A DNA stretch of 45,138 nt from SW10 sp965657795 (GTDB taxonomy: Bacteria; Verrucomicrobiota; Verrucomicrobiia; Verrucomicrobiales; Akkermansiaceae). Shown piece by piece: positions 32,319 to 40,682 of this stretch (position 1 is the stretch's first letter; every line of letters begins with the position of its first letter). The position numbers were made by a program, and so were the translations under genes. The notes beneath the pieces are model-generated. The model had not been told where the DNA came from and made no database searches. It saw only the letters and a list, made by a program, of their open reading frames with translations. The stretch lies in the NCBI GenBank assembly GCA_965657795.1, contig CBFHQJ010000039.1, positions 1-45,138 on the forward strand, read 5' to 3'.

Positions 32319-32972
32319 TTACTTGGCTGCGGACTTTTTGAGAGCCGGACGCACAGTGACGTATGCACCGTTATGGCCGGGAATCGAGCCGGAGATGAGG
32401 AGGACTCCGTCGTCAGGACGGACTTGAACGATTTTAAGATTCTGCGTGGTGCGACGGACGGTGCCATCGTGCCCAGGCATCTTCTGGTTTTTCCAAACGC
32501 GAGCGGGAGTCGAGCCGGCACCAATGGCACCAGTTCGGCGGTGCATCATGTGACCGTGACCGTCTGGCTGGCCGTTGTGGCCGTGGCGCTTCACGTTACC
32601 CTGGAAACCTTTACCCTTGGTGGTGCCGATGACATCAATCCACTGACCGTCTTCGAAAAGAGCAGCTCCGGGATGTCCGTCCTCCTTGTTGGGAAGGTCC
32701 GCGTCACTTGCGAAGCGGAACTCCTTGATGAGCTTTTTGGCGCCGGTGGCACCTTGCTTGGCTTGGTGAGTGCGCTCAGGAAGGTTGACGCGCTTCTCTT
32801 TCTGGTCGTCATAGGCGACCTGAACGGCGGAGTAGCCATCAGTCTCCGTGGTTTTCACCTGAAGAAGTTCGTTTCCGTTCACGTCGACGACAGTGACGGG
32901 GATCATACAGCCTGCCTCTGCGTCAAAGACGCGGGTCATACCGACTTTTTTACCGAGGATTCCGAGTGACAT
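32319..32972 (-). CDS. rplC: Ribosomal protein uL3 (L3)
   Basis: The 217-residue protein opens MSLGILGKKVGMTRVFDAEA and has the extended-loop sequence KGFQGNVKRHGHNGQPDGHG with MHRRTGAIGAGSTPARVWKN. L3 nucleates 50S assembly. Length and order are normal. Confidence 0.97.
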   Translation of the reverse strand: MSLGILGKKVGMTRVFDAEAGCMIPVTVVDVNGNELLQVKTTETDGYSAVQVAYDDQKEKRVNLPERTHQAKQGATGAKKLIKEFRFASDADLPNKEDGHPGAALFEDGQWIDVIGTTKGKGFQGNVKRHGHNGQPDGHGHMMHRRTGAIGAGSTPARVWKNQKMPGHDGTVRRTTQNLKIVQVRPDDGVLLISGSIPGHNGAYVTVRPALKKSAAK

Positions 32973-33014
32973 GGGTCTGGGTTCCGTTTGGAAAGTTTAA
33001 GTTAAGGGGAAAGA

Positions 33015-33320
33015 TTAAATGTGGATCTGAATATCAACACCGGCGGGGAGGTTGAGCTTTTTGAGCTCGTCCACGGTGCGGGCGGTAGGATCAACGATGT
33101 CGAGAAGACGCTTGTGTGTGCGAACCTCAAACTGGTCGGCAGACTTTTTGTTCACGTGAACCGAGCTGTTGACGGAGAATTTTTCGATCCGTGTGGGCAG
33201 AGGGACAGGGCCGGCGACTTTGGCACCAGTGCGCTTGGCGGTCTCAACGATCTCGACAGTGGAGCGATCGATGGCCCGGTGGTCAAATGCGCGAAGGCGG
33301 ATGCGGATTTTCTGATTCAT
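33015..33320 (-). CDS. rpsJ: Ribosomal protein uS10 (S10)
   Basis: The 101-residue protein has KIRIRLRAFDHRAIDRSTVE and the PLPTRIEKFSVNSSVHVNKK hook segment. S10 is also transcription factor NusE. It follows fusA directly; the tuf gene usually found between them is absent. Confidence 0.97.
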   Translation of the reverse strand: MNQKIRIRLRAFDHRAIDRSTVEIVETAKRTGAKVAGPVPLPTRIEKFSVNSSVHVNKKSADQFEVRTHKRLLDIVDPTARTVDELKKLNLPAGVDIQIHI

Positions 33321-33354
33321 GATGGAAAGTTATCTGGTGGGATGATTTTTGTTC

Positions 33355-35514
33355 TTAGTAACCACCGCCGCGTTCAGCGACGAGTTTATCGACTACGTTG
33401 CGAGGAACTTCCTCGAAGCACTTTGGCTCCATGGAGTAGGAAGCGCGACCGGATGAAAGGGTGCGGACGTCCGTGGAATATCCGAACATTTCGGAAAGCG
33501 GGACGGTTGCGGAAACATTGGCGACAGTGCCTTTGGTCTCAATCTCTTGGATCTGACCACGGCGGCGGTTGAGGTCGCCCATAATATCTCCCTGAAACTC
33601 ATCGGGTGTCGCAATTTCAACACCCATGATGGGCTCGAGAAGAATGGGTGAAGCTGCTTTAAGAGCTTCTTTGATCGCGAAGATGGCCGCAATCTTGAAT
33701 GAGTTGTCGTTGGAATCGACTTCGTGAAAGGAGCCGCCGGTCACGCTGGCGTGAACGTCGACCACCGGATAGCCGGCCACCAAACCATTGGTGAGCGCTT
33801 CTCCGATACCTTTCATGATGGCCGGAATGTATTCCTTCGGAAAATCACTCGCGGAGGCATTGTCCTCGGTGGTGATCCCCTCCCCTTGCTTGTTTGGCGA
33901 GAGGGTGAGAGTGACATGACCGTAAGCGGCCTTCCCGGCAAGGGCACCGTCGCGAATGAACTTGCCGTCACCTTGAGCGGTGGCAGAAACAGTTTCGCGG
34001 TAGGCGATCTGCGGCTTACCGACATTGGCCTGAACACCGAACTCACGCTTGAGACGATCAATGATGACCTCCAAGTGCAGCTCGCCCATTCCGGCGATAA
34101 TGGTTTGACCGGTCTCTTCATCGGTCTTGACCACGAAGGTCGGATCCTCGTCGGAGAGCCGATCAAGTCCGACAACCATCTTGTCGGAGTCAGCCTTGGT
34201 CCGAGGCTCGACAGCCATCGAAATAACGGGCTCGGGAAAACTTGGTGGCTCCAAAAGCACGCCGGCTTGCTGGTGCGAAAGGGTGTCGCCAGTTTGGACA
34301 TTCTTGAGACCGACGAGAGCGGCGATGTCACCTGCGAAACAAGTCTCAATCTCCTCGTGCTTATCGGCTTGGACTTGAATCAGACGACCCACGCGCTCCT
34401 TGGTTTGAGTGCGTGGGTTGTAGATCATGTCCCCTTTGGAGACGGTTCCGCTGTAAACACGGAAGAAAATGAGTTTACCGAAGTATTTGTCGGCCCAAAG
34501 CTTGAAAGCGAGAGCGCAAAAGTTGGCGTCATCGCTGGTCTCGACTTCAATGGTCTTAGTCTCGTCCTTGGGATCGATCCCTTCAGCAGCAGGGATTTCC
34601 AGGGGACTTGGGAGGTAATCAACTACAGCATCGAGGAGATACTGGACCCCTTTATTTTTGAAAGCAGACCCCCCGGCAATGGGAACCAACTCGTTGGAGA
34701 TGGTAGCACGGCGAAGTCCGGCTTTGAGATCAACAACAGAAATGGGCTCCTCCATGAGGAACTTCTCACCAATCTGTTCATCAACATCGGCAACAGCCTC
34801 AAGGAGTTCAGCATAAGCTTCCTCGGCGAGTGCCAGTTGGTCGGCGTCGAGCTCCGCGATGTCGTATGTTGAACCGAGGATGTCGTCGTCCTTATAAAGA
34901 ACAGCTTTCTTGTTGAGGACGTCGATTTGACCGCGAAGATTTTCTTCGGACCCGATGGGAATCAAAATGCGGACAGTGCGGGCACCGAGCTTTTCCTGAA
35001 CCTCTTTGACGGCGGCATCGAAGTCAGCCCCGACCCGGTCCATCTTGTTGACGAAGACGATGCGGGGAACATTGTAGGTTGTAGCTTGGCGCCAGACCGT
35101 TTCAGATTGCGGTTGGACTCCAGCGACTCCACAGAAAACAACAATCGCCCCGTCCAAAACACGGAGCGATCTTTCTACTTCGGCAGTGAAGTCAACGTGC
35201 CCCGGGGTATCAATGATATTGATACGCTGGTTGTCACCGATAAAGAGCTTGGAAATGCCATCCTCTTTCTGCTGCATCCACTGACAGGTGACAGCAGCCG
35301 AGGTGATGGTAATTCCGCGCTCACGCTCCTGCGCCATATGATCAGTTGTGGTGGCACCATCGTGCACCTCACCGATCCGGTGGATCATCCCCGTGTAGAA
35401 AAGAATGCGCTCGGTGAGCGTGGTCTTTCCAGCATCGATGTGCGCAGCAATCCCAATGTTCCGTGTCCTCTCAAGAGGAACGGGACGGGTTGGGGCTTGT
35501 GCGACTTTGCTCAT
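33355..35514 (-). CDS. fusA: Translation elongation factor G
   Basis: This 719-residue GTPase drives ribosomal translocation. G-domain motifs are AHIDAGKTT (G1), RGITITSAA (G2), DTPGHVDF (G3) and NKMDR (G4). Domain II starts near GKLIFFRVYSGTVSKGDMIY, and later domains include the GMGELHLEVIIDRLKREFGV and PIMGVEIATPDEFQGDIMGD segments. ATG 35514 is used instead of the TTG immediately before it. The gene is in the str operon position. Confidence 0.97.
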   Translation of the reverse strand: MSKVAQAPTRPVPLERTRNIGIAAHIDAGKTTLTERILFYTGMIHRIGEVHDGATTTDHMAQERERGITITSAAVTCQWMQQKEDGISKLFIGDNQRINIIDTPGHVDFTAEVERSLRVLDGAIVVFCGVAGVQPQSETVWRQATTYNVPRIVFVNKMDRVGADFDAAVKEVQEKLGARTVRILIPIGSEENLRGQIDVLNKKAVLYKDDDILGSTYDIAELDADQLALAEEAYAELLEAVADVDEQIGEKFLMEEPISVVDLKAGLRRATISNELVPIAGGSAFKNKGVQYLLDAVVDYLPSPLEIPAAEGIDPKDETKTIEVETSDDANFCALAFKLWADKYFGKLIFFRVYSGTVSKGDMIYNPRTQTKERVGRLIQVQADKHEEIETCFAGDIAALVGLKNVQTGDTLSHQQAGVLLEPPSFPEPVISMAVEPRTKADSDKMVVGLDRLSDEDPTFVVKTDEETGQTIIAGMGELHLEVIIDRLKREFGVQANVGKPQIAYRETVSATAQGDGKFIRDGALAGKAAYGHVTLTLSPNKQGEGITTEDNASASDFPKEYIPAIMKGIGEALTNGLVAGYPVVDVHASVTGGSFHEVDSNDNSFKIAAIFAIKEALKAASPILLEPIMGVEIATPDEFQGDIMGDLNRRRGQIQEIETKGTVANVSATVPLSEMFGYSTDVRTLSSGRASYSMEPKCFEEVPRNVVDKLVAERGGGY

Positions 35515-35561
35515 CAAATTAGCGGGAAAGAGATTCTTCTAAATAAAGGGAAATTCGAAAC

Positions 35562-36035
35562 TTAGAAACGGAAGTGGGCAAAGGCACGGTTTGCCTGAGC
35601 CATCTTGTGAACGTCATCGCGCTTGCGGACGGAGTTGCCGGTATTGTTGGCAGCATCCTTGATCTCGTTGGCGAGAGCGACGTGCATTGGAGTGCCTTTT
35701 TTGGCACGGGCGAAGGTGATGATCCAACGCATGCCGAGAGACTCGGAACGGCTGGCGTCAACCTCCAAAGGAACCTGGTAAGTCGCTCCACCGACGCGGC
35801 GTGACTTCACTTCAACACGGGGCTTGGCGTTCTCAATGGCGCGGTTGACAATCTCGAGCGGGTCGATCGTATCAGTGCCCTCATTGGCGCGGTCGATGGC
35901 GGCGTAGACGATACGCTCTGCGAGGGAGCGCTTGCCGTCTTTCATCACCTTGGAGATCAAGCGGCCGACAACCTGGCTGTCGAACTTGGGATCTTTGTAA
36001 ACTTTGGCTGGATAAACTCTTTTTCTGCGTGCCAT
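35562..36035 (-). CDS. rpsG: Ribosomal protein uS7 (S7)
   Basis: The 157 residues contain MARRKRVYPAKVYKDPKFDS, VGRLISKVMKDGKRSLAERI and VGGATYQVPLEVDASRSESL. S7 nucleates the 30S head and in E. coli regulates the str operon. Length is normal. Confidence 0.97.
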   Translation of the reverse strand: MARRKRVYPAKVYKDPKFDSQVVGRLISKVMKDGKRSLAERIVYAAIDRANEGTDTIDPLEIVNRAIENAKPRVEVKSRRVGGATYQVPLEVDASRSESLGMRWIITFARAKKGTPMHVALANEIKDAANNTGNSVRKRDDVHKMAQANRAFAHFRF

Positions 36036-36069
36036 GGAATTGGTTGGTCAGAGATTGAAAATCTGAAAA

Positions 36070-36453
36070 TTACTTGCCGCCCTCTTTAGGCTTCTTGGCA
36101 CCATACTTGGAGCGACCTTGCTTGCGACCGTCGACCCCGAGAGTATCGAGCGAACCACGAACGATGTGATAACGCACACCTGGCAAATCCTTCACACGAC
36201 CACCACGGATCAGAACGATGGAATGCTCCTGGAGGTTATGACCCTCGCCGCCGATGTAGGCGATGACTTCATATCCATTGGTCAGGCGAACCTTGGCAAC
36301 CTTACGAAGCGCGGAGTTCGGCTTCTTCGGTGTGCGGGTATAAACTTGGAGACAAACGCCGCGGCGTTGCGGGCAGTTGTTCAAAGCCGGAGATTTCGAC
36401 TTGGTGACTGCTTTTTTACGACCTTTGCGGACGAGTTGGTTGATGGTGGGCAT
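36070..36453 (-). CDS. rpsL: Ribosomal protein uS12 (S12)
   Basis: This 127-residue protein has MPTINQLVRKGRKKAVTKSK, the TPKKPNSALRKVAKVRLTNG segment with the Lys that determines streptomycin sensitivity, and VKDLPGVRYHIVRGSLD with the conserved Asp that RimO modifies in E. coli. It is the first gene of the block, behind a leader of about 230 bases. Confidence 0.97.
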   Translation of the reverse strand: MPTINQLVRKGRKKAVTKSKSPALNNCPQRRGVCLQVYTRTPKKPNSALRKVAKVRLTNGYEVIAYIGGEGHNLQEHSIVLIRGGRVKDLPGVRYHIVRGSLDTLGVDGRKQGRSKYGAKKPKEGGK

Positions 36454-36680
36454 AATGCGATCGTTTTGGGATGGCGGTTAAGCGGGTTTGTAGAATTGAG
36501 GAATATTGAAATCGTTGTTTTTGCTGGTTCTCAACCGGAAAGGGTCGCCGGGAGGTCCAGCGAGATTCCTCGCAAGAGCCATTTTTCCGGTGAGCACCCG
36601 ATAGTTAATTACCTGATAAAGGGGCTGAATCGTTGTATTCTCAAGGAATTCGTGATGTCAGGCCCGATTTGGGGGCCGCG

Positions 36681-36707
36681 ACTCTAGGAATAAAAAGGCA
36701 TCTGGCA
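36681..36707 (-). promoter_or_regulatory. rpsL: Candidate promoter of the str-S10-spc block with a long leader
   Basis: On the minus strand TTGCCA (complement of 36702-36707) and TAGAGT (complement of 36681-36686) lie 15 bp apart, a loose match to sigma-70 -35 and -10 boxes with a short spacing. Transcription from it would leave an untranslated leader of about 220 bases before rpsL (36453). The leader contains short complementary segments but no riboswitch I recognise. Confidence 0.35.
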
Positions 36708-36949
36708 AGGCGTTTTTGAAATTTTTCTCAAAAAAAGTTTTTTAAGACCGTCCCAAATGACCCGAGAGACCGTCATTCTTTGGATTTGGCGAAAATTCCG
36801 GCCTCCCAAGCTAGTCTCCCGTTAATCAACAGATCTTAACCACTTAACGAAAACACCCCTTTATTGAGTCCATCATCTTTACGAATTAATCCTTTGCCTG
36901 ATCAATCGCCCCAAAAACTCACTCTCCCTACCTACAACAAAAAAGGGGG
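36708..36949. other. AT-rich spacer without a recognised gene
   Basis: Between the presumed rpsL promoter and the terminator of the lipoprotein gene there is no convincing open frame on either strand. An A/T-rich stretch lies at 36715-36745 (runs of T and A), which could act as an UP-element-like or curved segment for the promoter. Nothing else is seen. Confidence 0.5.
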
Positions 36950-36990
36950 GCACAAAAAGAAGCGCCCGACTGGAAGGACCAGCCGGGCGC
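36950..36990 (-). terminator. Rho-independent terminator of the lipoprotein gene
   Basis: A GC-rich hairpin (36962-36990, stem GCGCCCG with CGGGCGC plus inner CTGG with CCAG) is followed on the minus strand by a U-rich run (TCTTTTTG, down to about 36952). It lies 35 bp after the stop of the lipoprotein gene at 37025. Its stem is closely similar to that of the terminator at 37692-37726. Confidence 0.85.
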
Positions 36991-37024
36991 GTAAAAAATT
37001 CGTCGAATAACTTAAAATCGAAGT

Positions 37025-37576
37025 CTACTCGGGGGCAGGAAGCTCTTCGCCCCCGTCTTTGAGGTCATAGAGAGCCTCGAGACCGTCCGTGACCTCTTCC
37101 ATTTCCTTGTCCGACATGATGGAACCCATGATTTCGCCAATGGCTTCAGCGTCGGCATTCTCGGTCATCATCTTCATCATCTTGCCCATGAGAGCCTCCC
37201 CTTTCTTATCGGAAGCATCTTTGAGGGCCTGCACAGCCGCTTTTTCTTCCGCGCTTGGAGGATCCAGCTCTTTGGCAGCTTTCAAAAGGGCGGCCAGAGA
37301 GGCCTTCTGCTCGCCAAAGCTGGCAACGAAGTCCTCAGCGGATTTCTTGTCACTGATAGAAGACATCCCTTCCATCAAATTGTCCATAATGGCTCCCACT
37401 TCTTTGCCAATCTGGGCGTGATCCTTTTTCGCAGGTGCATCGGGAGTTGGCGTATCGGGGCTCCCGCCTCCTGTTTCCTCTTTTTTCTCCTCCTTCTTTT
37501 CGTCATCTCCACAGGAGACGAAGGAAAGCGGAAGCACGAGGGCTGCTGCGAATGGGAATAGATTTTTCAGTTTCAT
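37025..37576 (-). CDS. Lipoprotein of unknown function
   Basis: From ATG 37576 the product is 183 residues. The signal peptide MKLKNLFPFAAALVLPLSFV ends in a lipobox (FVSC), and the mature part begins CGDDEKKEEKKEETGGG, a Lys/Glu and Gly linker. The rest is helical, Ala/Met/Glu-rich (GALMGKMMKMMTENADAEAI, EIMGSIMSDKEMEEVTDGLE). No family is recognised. The longer open frame upstream lacks a sensible N-terminus. The gene is monocistronic with its own terminator and is followed, on its upstream side, by a similarly organised gene for a cytochrome-b562-like protein. Confidence 0.78.
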   Translation of the reverse strand: MKLKNLFPFAAALVLPLSFVSCGDDEKKEEKKEETGGGSPDTPTPDAPAKKDHAQIGKEVGAIMDNLMEGMSSISDKKSAEDFVASFGEQKASLAALLKAAKELDPPSAEEKAAVQALKDASDKKGEALMGKMMKMMTENADAEAIGEIMGSIMSDKEMEEVTDGLEALYDLKDGGEELPAPE

Positions 37577-37691
37577 AGTAATTAATTTTGGGTTGGTCCA
37601 AGCTTGACCAAATTTCGGAGCCTGACGCGATGATAAAAATCGTCCCGTTTTGCAAAAGCGATTGTTGAAGAGCTGCTTTAGACAACCGAAC

Positions 37692-37726
37692 AAAAAAAAC
37701 GCCCGACTTGAAATACCAGTCGGGCG
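37692..37726 (-). terminator. Rho-independent terminator of the cytochrome-b562-like gene
   Basis: A perfect nine-pair stem (37700-37708 with 37718-37726) and a nine-base loop are followed on the minus strand by eight U residues (complement of 37692-37699). It lies 30 bp after the stop of the gene at 37756. Confidence 0.92.
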
Positions 37727-37755
37727 GATTAAGAATTCGTAGTTAAGCCGAATTT

Positions 37756-38175
37756 TTACTCAGTGTATTTTTCGTGACCGTCCTTCTTAAGGTCCTTGAG
37801 CTCACCCTTGATGTCATCCGCCTTGTCTTCGTCGCCGGCGAGGTAAGCCATCTCCAGTTCGCAAAGCTTCGCGTAGGTCAGACCGATGAGTCGCTTGTAA
37901 TCGGCAGTTGCCTTGGCCTTCTCCTTCTCGTCTTTGATGTCTTTAAAGATCATCGGGGAATACTGGAGGGATTTGATGGTCGCCTTCTGGGCGGCGTGCA
38001 CCAACTCGACTTTCTCCTCGGTGGTCTCGGCCTTGCGGAGCCTCTTGAGAGAACCGCTCAGAACATCCATTTCCTCGGCGAGAGGAGTTTCGTCATCAGC
38101 GTGAACAGGAGCGAGCAATCCGAGGCTCATCACAGAAGCGATCGCCAGAGTCTTAATTGAAAAGTTGAATTTCAT
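37756..38175 (-). CDS. Periplasmic cytochrome b562-like protein
   Basis: This 139-residue protein has a signal peptide (to about residue 26, LAPVHA|DDE). The mature four-helix bundle lines up with cytochrome b562. LAEEMDVLSGSLKRLRKAET aligns with the heme-ligand Met region, giving Met36, and the C-terminal KKDGHEKYTE aligns with the His-ligand helix, giving His134. No CxxxCH or CxxCH motif is present, so heme, if bound, would be noncovalent. The family also includes Cys-x-x-x-Cys-His c-type variants, which this is not. I infer a periplasmic electron carrier or heme-binding protein. ATG 38175 was chosen over the upstream frame because of the signal peptide. Confidence 0.75.
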   Translation of the reverse strand: MKFNFSIKTLAIASVMSLGLLAPVHADDETPLAEEMDVLSGSLKRLRKAETTEEKVELVHAAQKATIKSLQYSPMIFKDIKDEKEKAKATADYKRLIGLTYAKLCELEMAYLAGDEDKADDIKGELKDLKKDGHEKYTE

Positions 38176-38257
38176 GTCGGGAGGATTACTCCCAAAACTT
38201 GCCCCGTCTGTCAAAACAAGGCTCGGAAAATCCATTCACAGCGATTATCGCAACCCC

Positions 38258-38893
38258 GTGATTCGCGGACTCATTTTTGATCTAGATGGCACCCTCGTTG
38301 ATTCCCTCCCCGGAATCGCCACTGCTCTCAACCATGCTTTGGATGACCTCAAACTTCCCAACCATTCCAGGAAGGTTGTGGAGACTTTCATCGGCGACGG
38401 CCTGCTCAATCTGGTAACCCGGGCTCTCGGGCCTGATCTCGTCGACCGACAGGACGAACTTCTGGCCGCCTTCCAAAAACACTATTCGGCGGATTGGAAA
38501 ACCGGGACCTTCCCCTATCCCGGGTTCATGGAACTGCTTGAGGAACTTCGGCGGCAAAAAATCCCCATGGCTGTGCTTTCCAACAAGCCCCACACCTACA
38601 CGGTGGAAATCGTCGAAACTCTTTTCCCTAAAGACCTCTTTGATCCGGTCCGCGGGCATCAGGACCAGTTCCCCAAGAAACCGGATCCGACCACTGCCCA
38701 CCAGATCATTGCCGACTGGCATCTCAATGCGAAGGAAGTGGCCTACGTTGGCGACTCAACCGTTGATCTCGCCACCGCCCGCAATGCCGGGATGATTCCC
38801 CTGATCTTTTCCTGGGGATATGGCACTCCGGAAGACTTTCCGCTCCTCGACTCAGTCGATGAGTTGAGGGATGCCATCCTCCAGCGGGAATGA
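38258..38893 (+). CDS. gph: HAD-family phosphatase, phosphoglycolate phosphatase-like
   Basis: With GTG 38258 as start the product is 211 residues. Motif I is FDLDGTLVDS at the N-terminus (nucleophile Asp and acid Asp). A helical cap follows. Motif II has the Ser in AVLSNKPHTY, motif III the Lys in FPKKPDP, and motif IV is YVGDSTVDLATARNAGM. This is the phosphoglycolate-phosphatase/PGP subclass, which dephosphorylates 2-phosphoglycolate or related small phosphates. It is divergent from the cytochrome-b562-like gene, with 82 bp between starts. The gph assignment is by family; the substrate may differ. Confidence 0.85.
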   Translation: MIRGLIFDLDGTLVDSLPGIATALNHALDDLKLPNHSRKVVETFIGDGLLNLVTRALGPDLVDRQDELLAAFQKHYSADWKTGTFPYPGFMELLEELRRQKIPMAVLSNKPHTYTVEIVETLFPKDLFDPVRGHQDQFPKKPDPTTAHQIIADWHLNAKEVAYVGDSTVDLATARNAGMIPLIFSWGYGTPEDFPLLDSVDELRDAILQRE

Positions 38894-38933
38894 GTCGTCC
38901 TTGCTAATTTCTCCAATAGAGTATCTTAAGGTC

Positions 38934-39713
38934 ATGAGATCCCTTCTTACGATCATGCTCGCTACCGCCGCCAATCTGTCCGCTGAAATTCAAGAGAAGA
39001 CCATCTCCTACATAGATGGCGAAACCGAACTTGAGGGTTTCTTCGCCCACGATCCCGAGGTCGAGCAAACCGGGAAAGCGGTGCTCATTGTGCATCAATG
39101 GACGGGACTCGGCGACAACGAGAAGATGCGTGCCCGCATGCTCGCCAAACTTGGCTACAAAGCCTTTGCGCTTGATATTTATGGCAAAGGGATCCGCCCC
39201 CAACCACCCGCAGCTGGCAAGTTCGCCGGCAAATACAAAGGAGACCGGGAGCTTTACCGCCAGCGCCTCGACTCGGGACTGACCCAGCTCAAATCCCTCT
39301 CCAAGCTTGCCGACAAAGACATCGCCGCGATCGGCTACTGCTTCGGCGGCACCGGCGTTCTCGAAATCGCCCGCTCCGGAACTCCTCTCGCAGGCGTGGT
39401 CTCGTTTCATGGAGGCCTCGGAGCGGCCGAAGGCATGGGCGCTAAAAAAGAATCTCTCAAAGCAAAGCTTCTCGTTCTCCATGGAGCGGACGATCCTTAT
39501 GTTCCGGGGAAGGAAGTGGCCGCCTTCAAAGAGGAGATCAAAACAGCAAACGGTGAGATGAAATTTATCGCTTATCCCGGAGCCGTCCATGCCTTCACTC
39601 AGACCGGGGCTGGGAACGACAACTCGAAAGGCGCCGCTTACAACAAGAGTGCGGATGAAAAATCCTGGAACGCGATGCAAGAGTTCTTCAAGACAATCTT
39701 TGCCACGCAATAG
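38934..39713 (+). CDS. Secreted dienelactone hydrolase family protein
   Basis: From ATG 38934 the protein is 259 residues. It starts with a signal peptide (MRSLLTIMLATAANLSAEIQ). The mature part is a dienelactone hydrolase-fold domain: AVLIVHQWTGLGDNEKMRAR, then LGYKAFALDIYGKGIRPQPP. The catalytic triad is probably the Cys in GYCFGGTG, the Asp in GADDPYVPG and the His in GAVHAFT. Such enzymes hydrolyse small lactones or esters. An AAGG precedes the ATG by four bases. It stands 40 bp after the gph stop and may be cotranscribed. Confidence 0.87.
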   Translation: MRSLLTIMLATAANLSAEIQEKTISYIDGETELEGFFAHDPEVEQTGKAVLIVHQWTGLGDNEKMRARMLAKLGYKAFALDIYGKGIRPQPPAAGKFAGKYKGDRELYRQRLDSGLTQLKSLSKLADKDIAAIGYCFGGTGVLEIARSGTPLAGVVSFHGGLGAAEGMGAKKESLKAKLLVLHGADDPYVPGKEVAAFKEEIKTANGEMKFIAYPGAVHAFTQTGAGNDNSKGAAYNKSADEKSWNAMQEFFKTIFATQ

Positions 39714-40046
39714 TCTCATCTCTTGCGGAAGATGGCCGTTGGAACTCAGCAGAGGCTCAATGAAGCCACCCGACGGCGATTGAGTCGGCGCCTGATACAA
39801 GCCGAGCGCGGCTCGAGAATTTATCGGCGGCTTGTTCTGCAACTCCCTTCGGCCTCCTCTGCATCTGGACTCCCGTAGCTTCCGATGTGTCCGCTCCCTA
39901 CATTTTTATCTTCCGGGCAGGGATCGGAACGCTAGTGACGACTTTGCTCCATCTTGAATCCCCCCTGTCTAAGATCATTTGGAATTTCAAATTTGGAGTT
40001 CCACAAAATGATCGTCGAAAACCCTGACACCTGTCACATTTAGCGC
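39714..40046. other. Intergenic segment with one inverted repeat
   Basis: No supported gene lies here. The segment holds an inverted repeat at 39973-40013: GATCATTT (39973-39980) pairs with AAATGATC (40006-40013), and inside it GGAA (39981-39984) with TTCC (39999-40002), around an A/T-rich loop. It lies 33 bp before the GTG of the next gene and could be an operator or attenuator; no U tract follows. Confidence 0.5.
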
Positions 40047-40682
40047 GTGAAGTTTCGTTCGATCGCCATCCTCTTTCTGACCATCGGGTCAGCCCAGGCT
40101 GGAATGACGTCGATTGTTTTATCCGATCTCGCAGAAGCGCGGATCGAGGTCATCTCATTCTTCATTCTCATCTACCTTCTGCTGACGGTCGTGGTGAAGT
40201 TTCTCTGGAACAAACTCGCCCAAGGCATTCCCGCGATTCCAAAAATCAACTTTCGTCGTGCCCTCTGCCTCATGCTGGTGAGCGGGCTTTTCATGTATGT
40301 CATCCTGACCATGATCTCGGGCGCCCGTGAGCTGATGCCCCCGGGGGCGTGGGAGAAAGAGGGCATCTCCTACCGGCTTAAATCAAAAGGGAATCCGCGC
40401 AAGGAGCAGATCCAAGCTCTCCGCGATGCTCTCTGGAAACACGCCGAAGAGAACGAGGGCAGATTTCCTTCCGGCCGCTTAGACCCTGCGATACCCAAGG
40501 CGAGATGGAGAGTTCCAGAAGAGGCCGGATTCTATTCCTACCTCCCACCCGAAGCTAATGGCAAAATCCTTGTCTTTGAGCCACCGCTGGTCGGAAAGAA
40601 AAGTTACGTCATTTTAGAAAGCGGCGAAATTGAAATTTGGTCCCGCTCGAAGGTGGCTGAAGAAATAAAGGAGCAACGATGA
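40047..40682 (+). CDS. Membrane protein with an extracytoplasmic C-terminal domain, unknown function
   Basis: This 211-residue protein starts with GTG. An N-terminal signal-like segment (MKFRSIAILFLTIGSAQAG) and two membrane helices follow (IEVISFFILIYLLLTVVVKF and ALCLMLVSGLFMYVILTMIS). From about residue 95 an extracytoplasmic domain reads KGNPRKEQIQALRDALWKHA, ENEGRFPSG and FYSYLPPEANGKILVFEPPL, ending with ESGEIEIWSRS. The NEGRFPSG and closing Gly-containing segments are like those of DUF1559/pseudopilin-related small domains; this is a resemblance only. Its stop overlaps the next gene by 4 bp (ATGA), and that gene has a similar plan. Confidence 0.7.
   Translation: MKFRSIAILFLTIGSAQAGMTSIVLSDLAEARIEVISFFILIYLLLTVVVKFLWNKLAQGIPAIPKINFRRALCLMLVSGLFMYVILTMISGARELMPPGAWEKEGISYRLKSKGNPRKEQIQALRDALWKHAEENEGRFPSGRLDPAIPKARWRVPEEAGFYSYLPPEANGKILVFEPPLVGKKSYVILESGEIEIWSRSKVAEEIKEQR

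Noticed and set aside
33724..34872. Long plus-strand open frame of about 380 codons opposite fusA
   Set aside because: Antisense to a certain fusA gene, no recognisable domain or ribosome-binding site.
36118..36687. Plus-strand open frame opposite rpsL and its leader
   Set aside because: It is antisense to rpsL and its leader, with no signal peptide, domain or ribosome-binding site.
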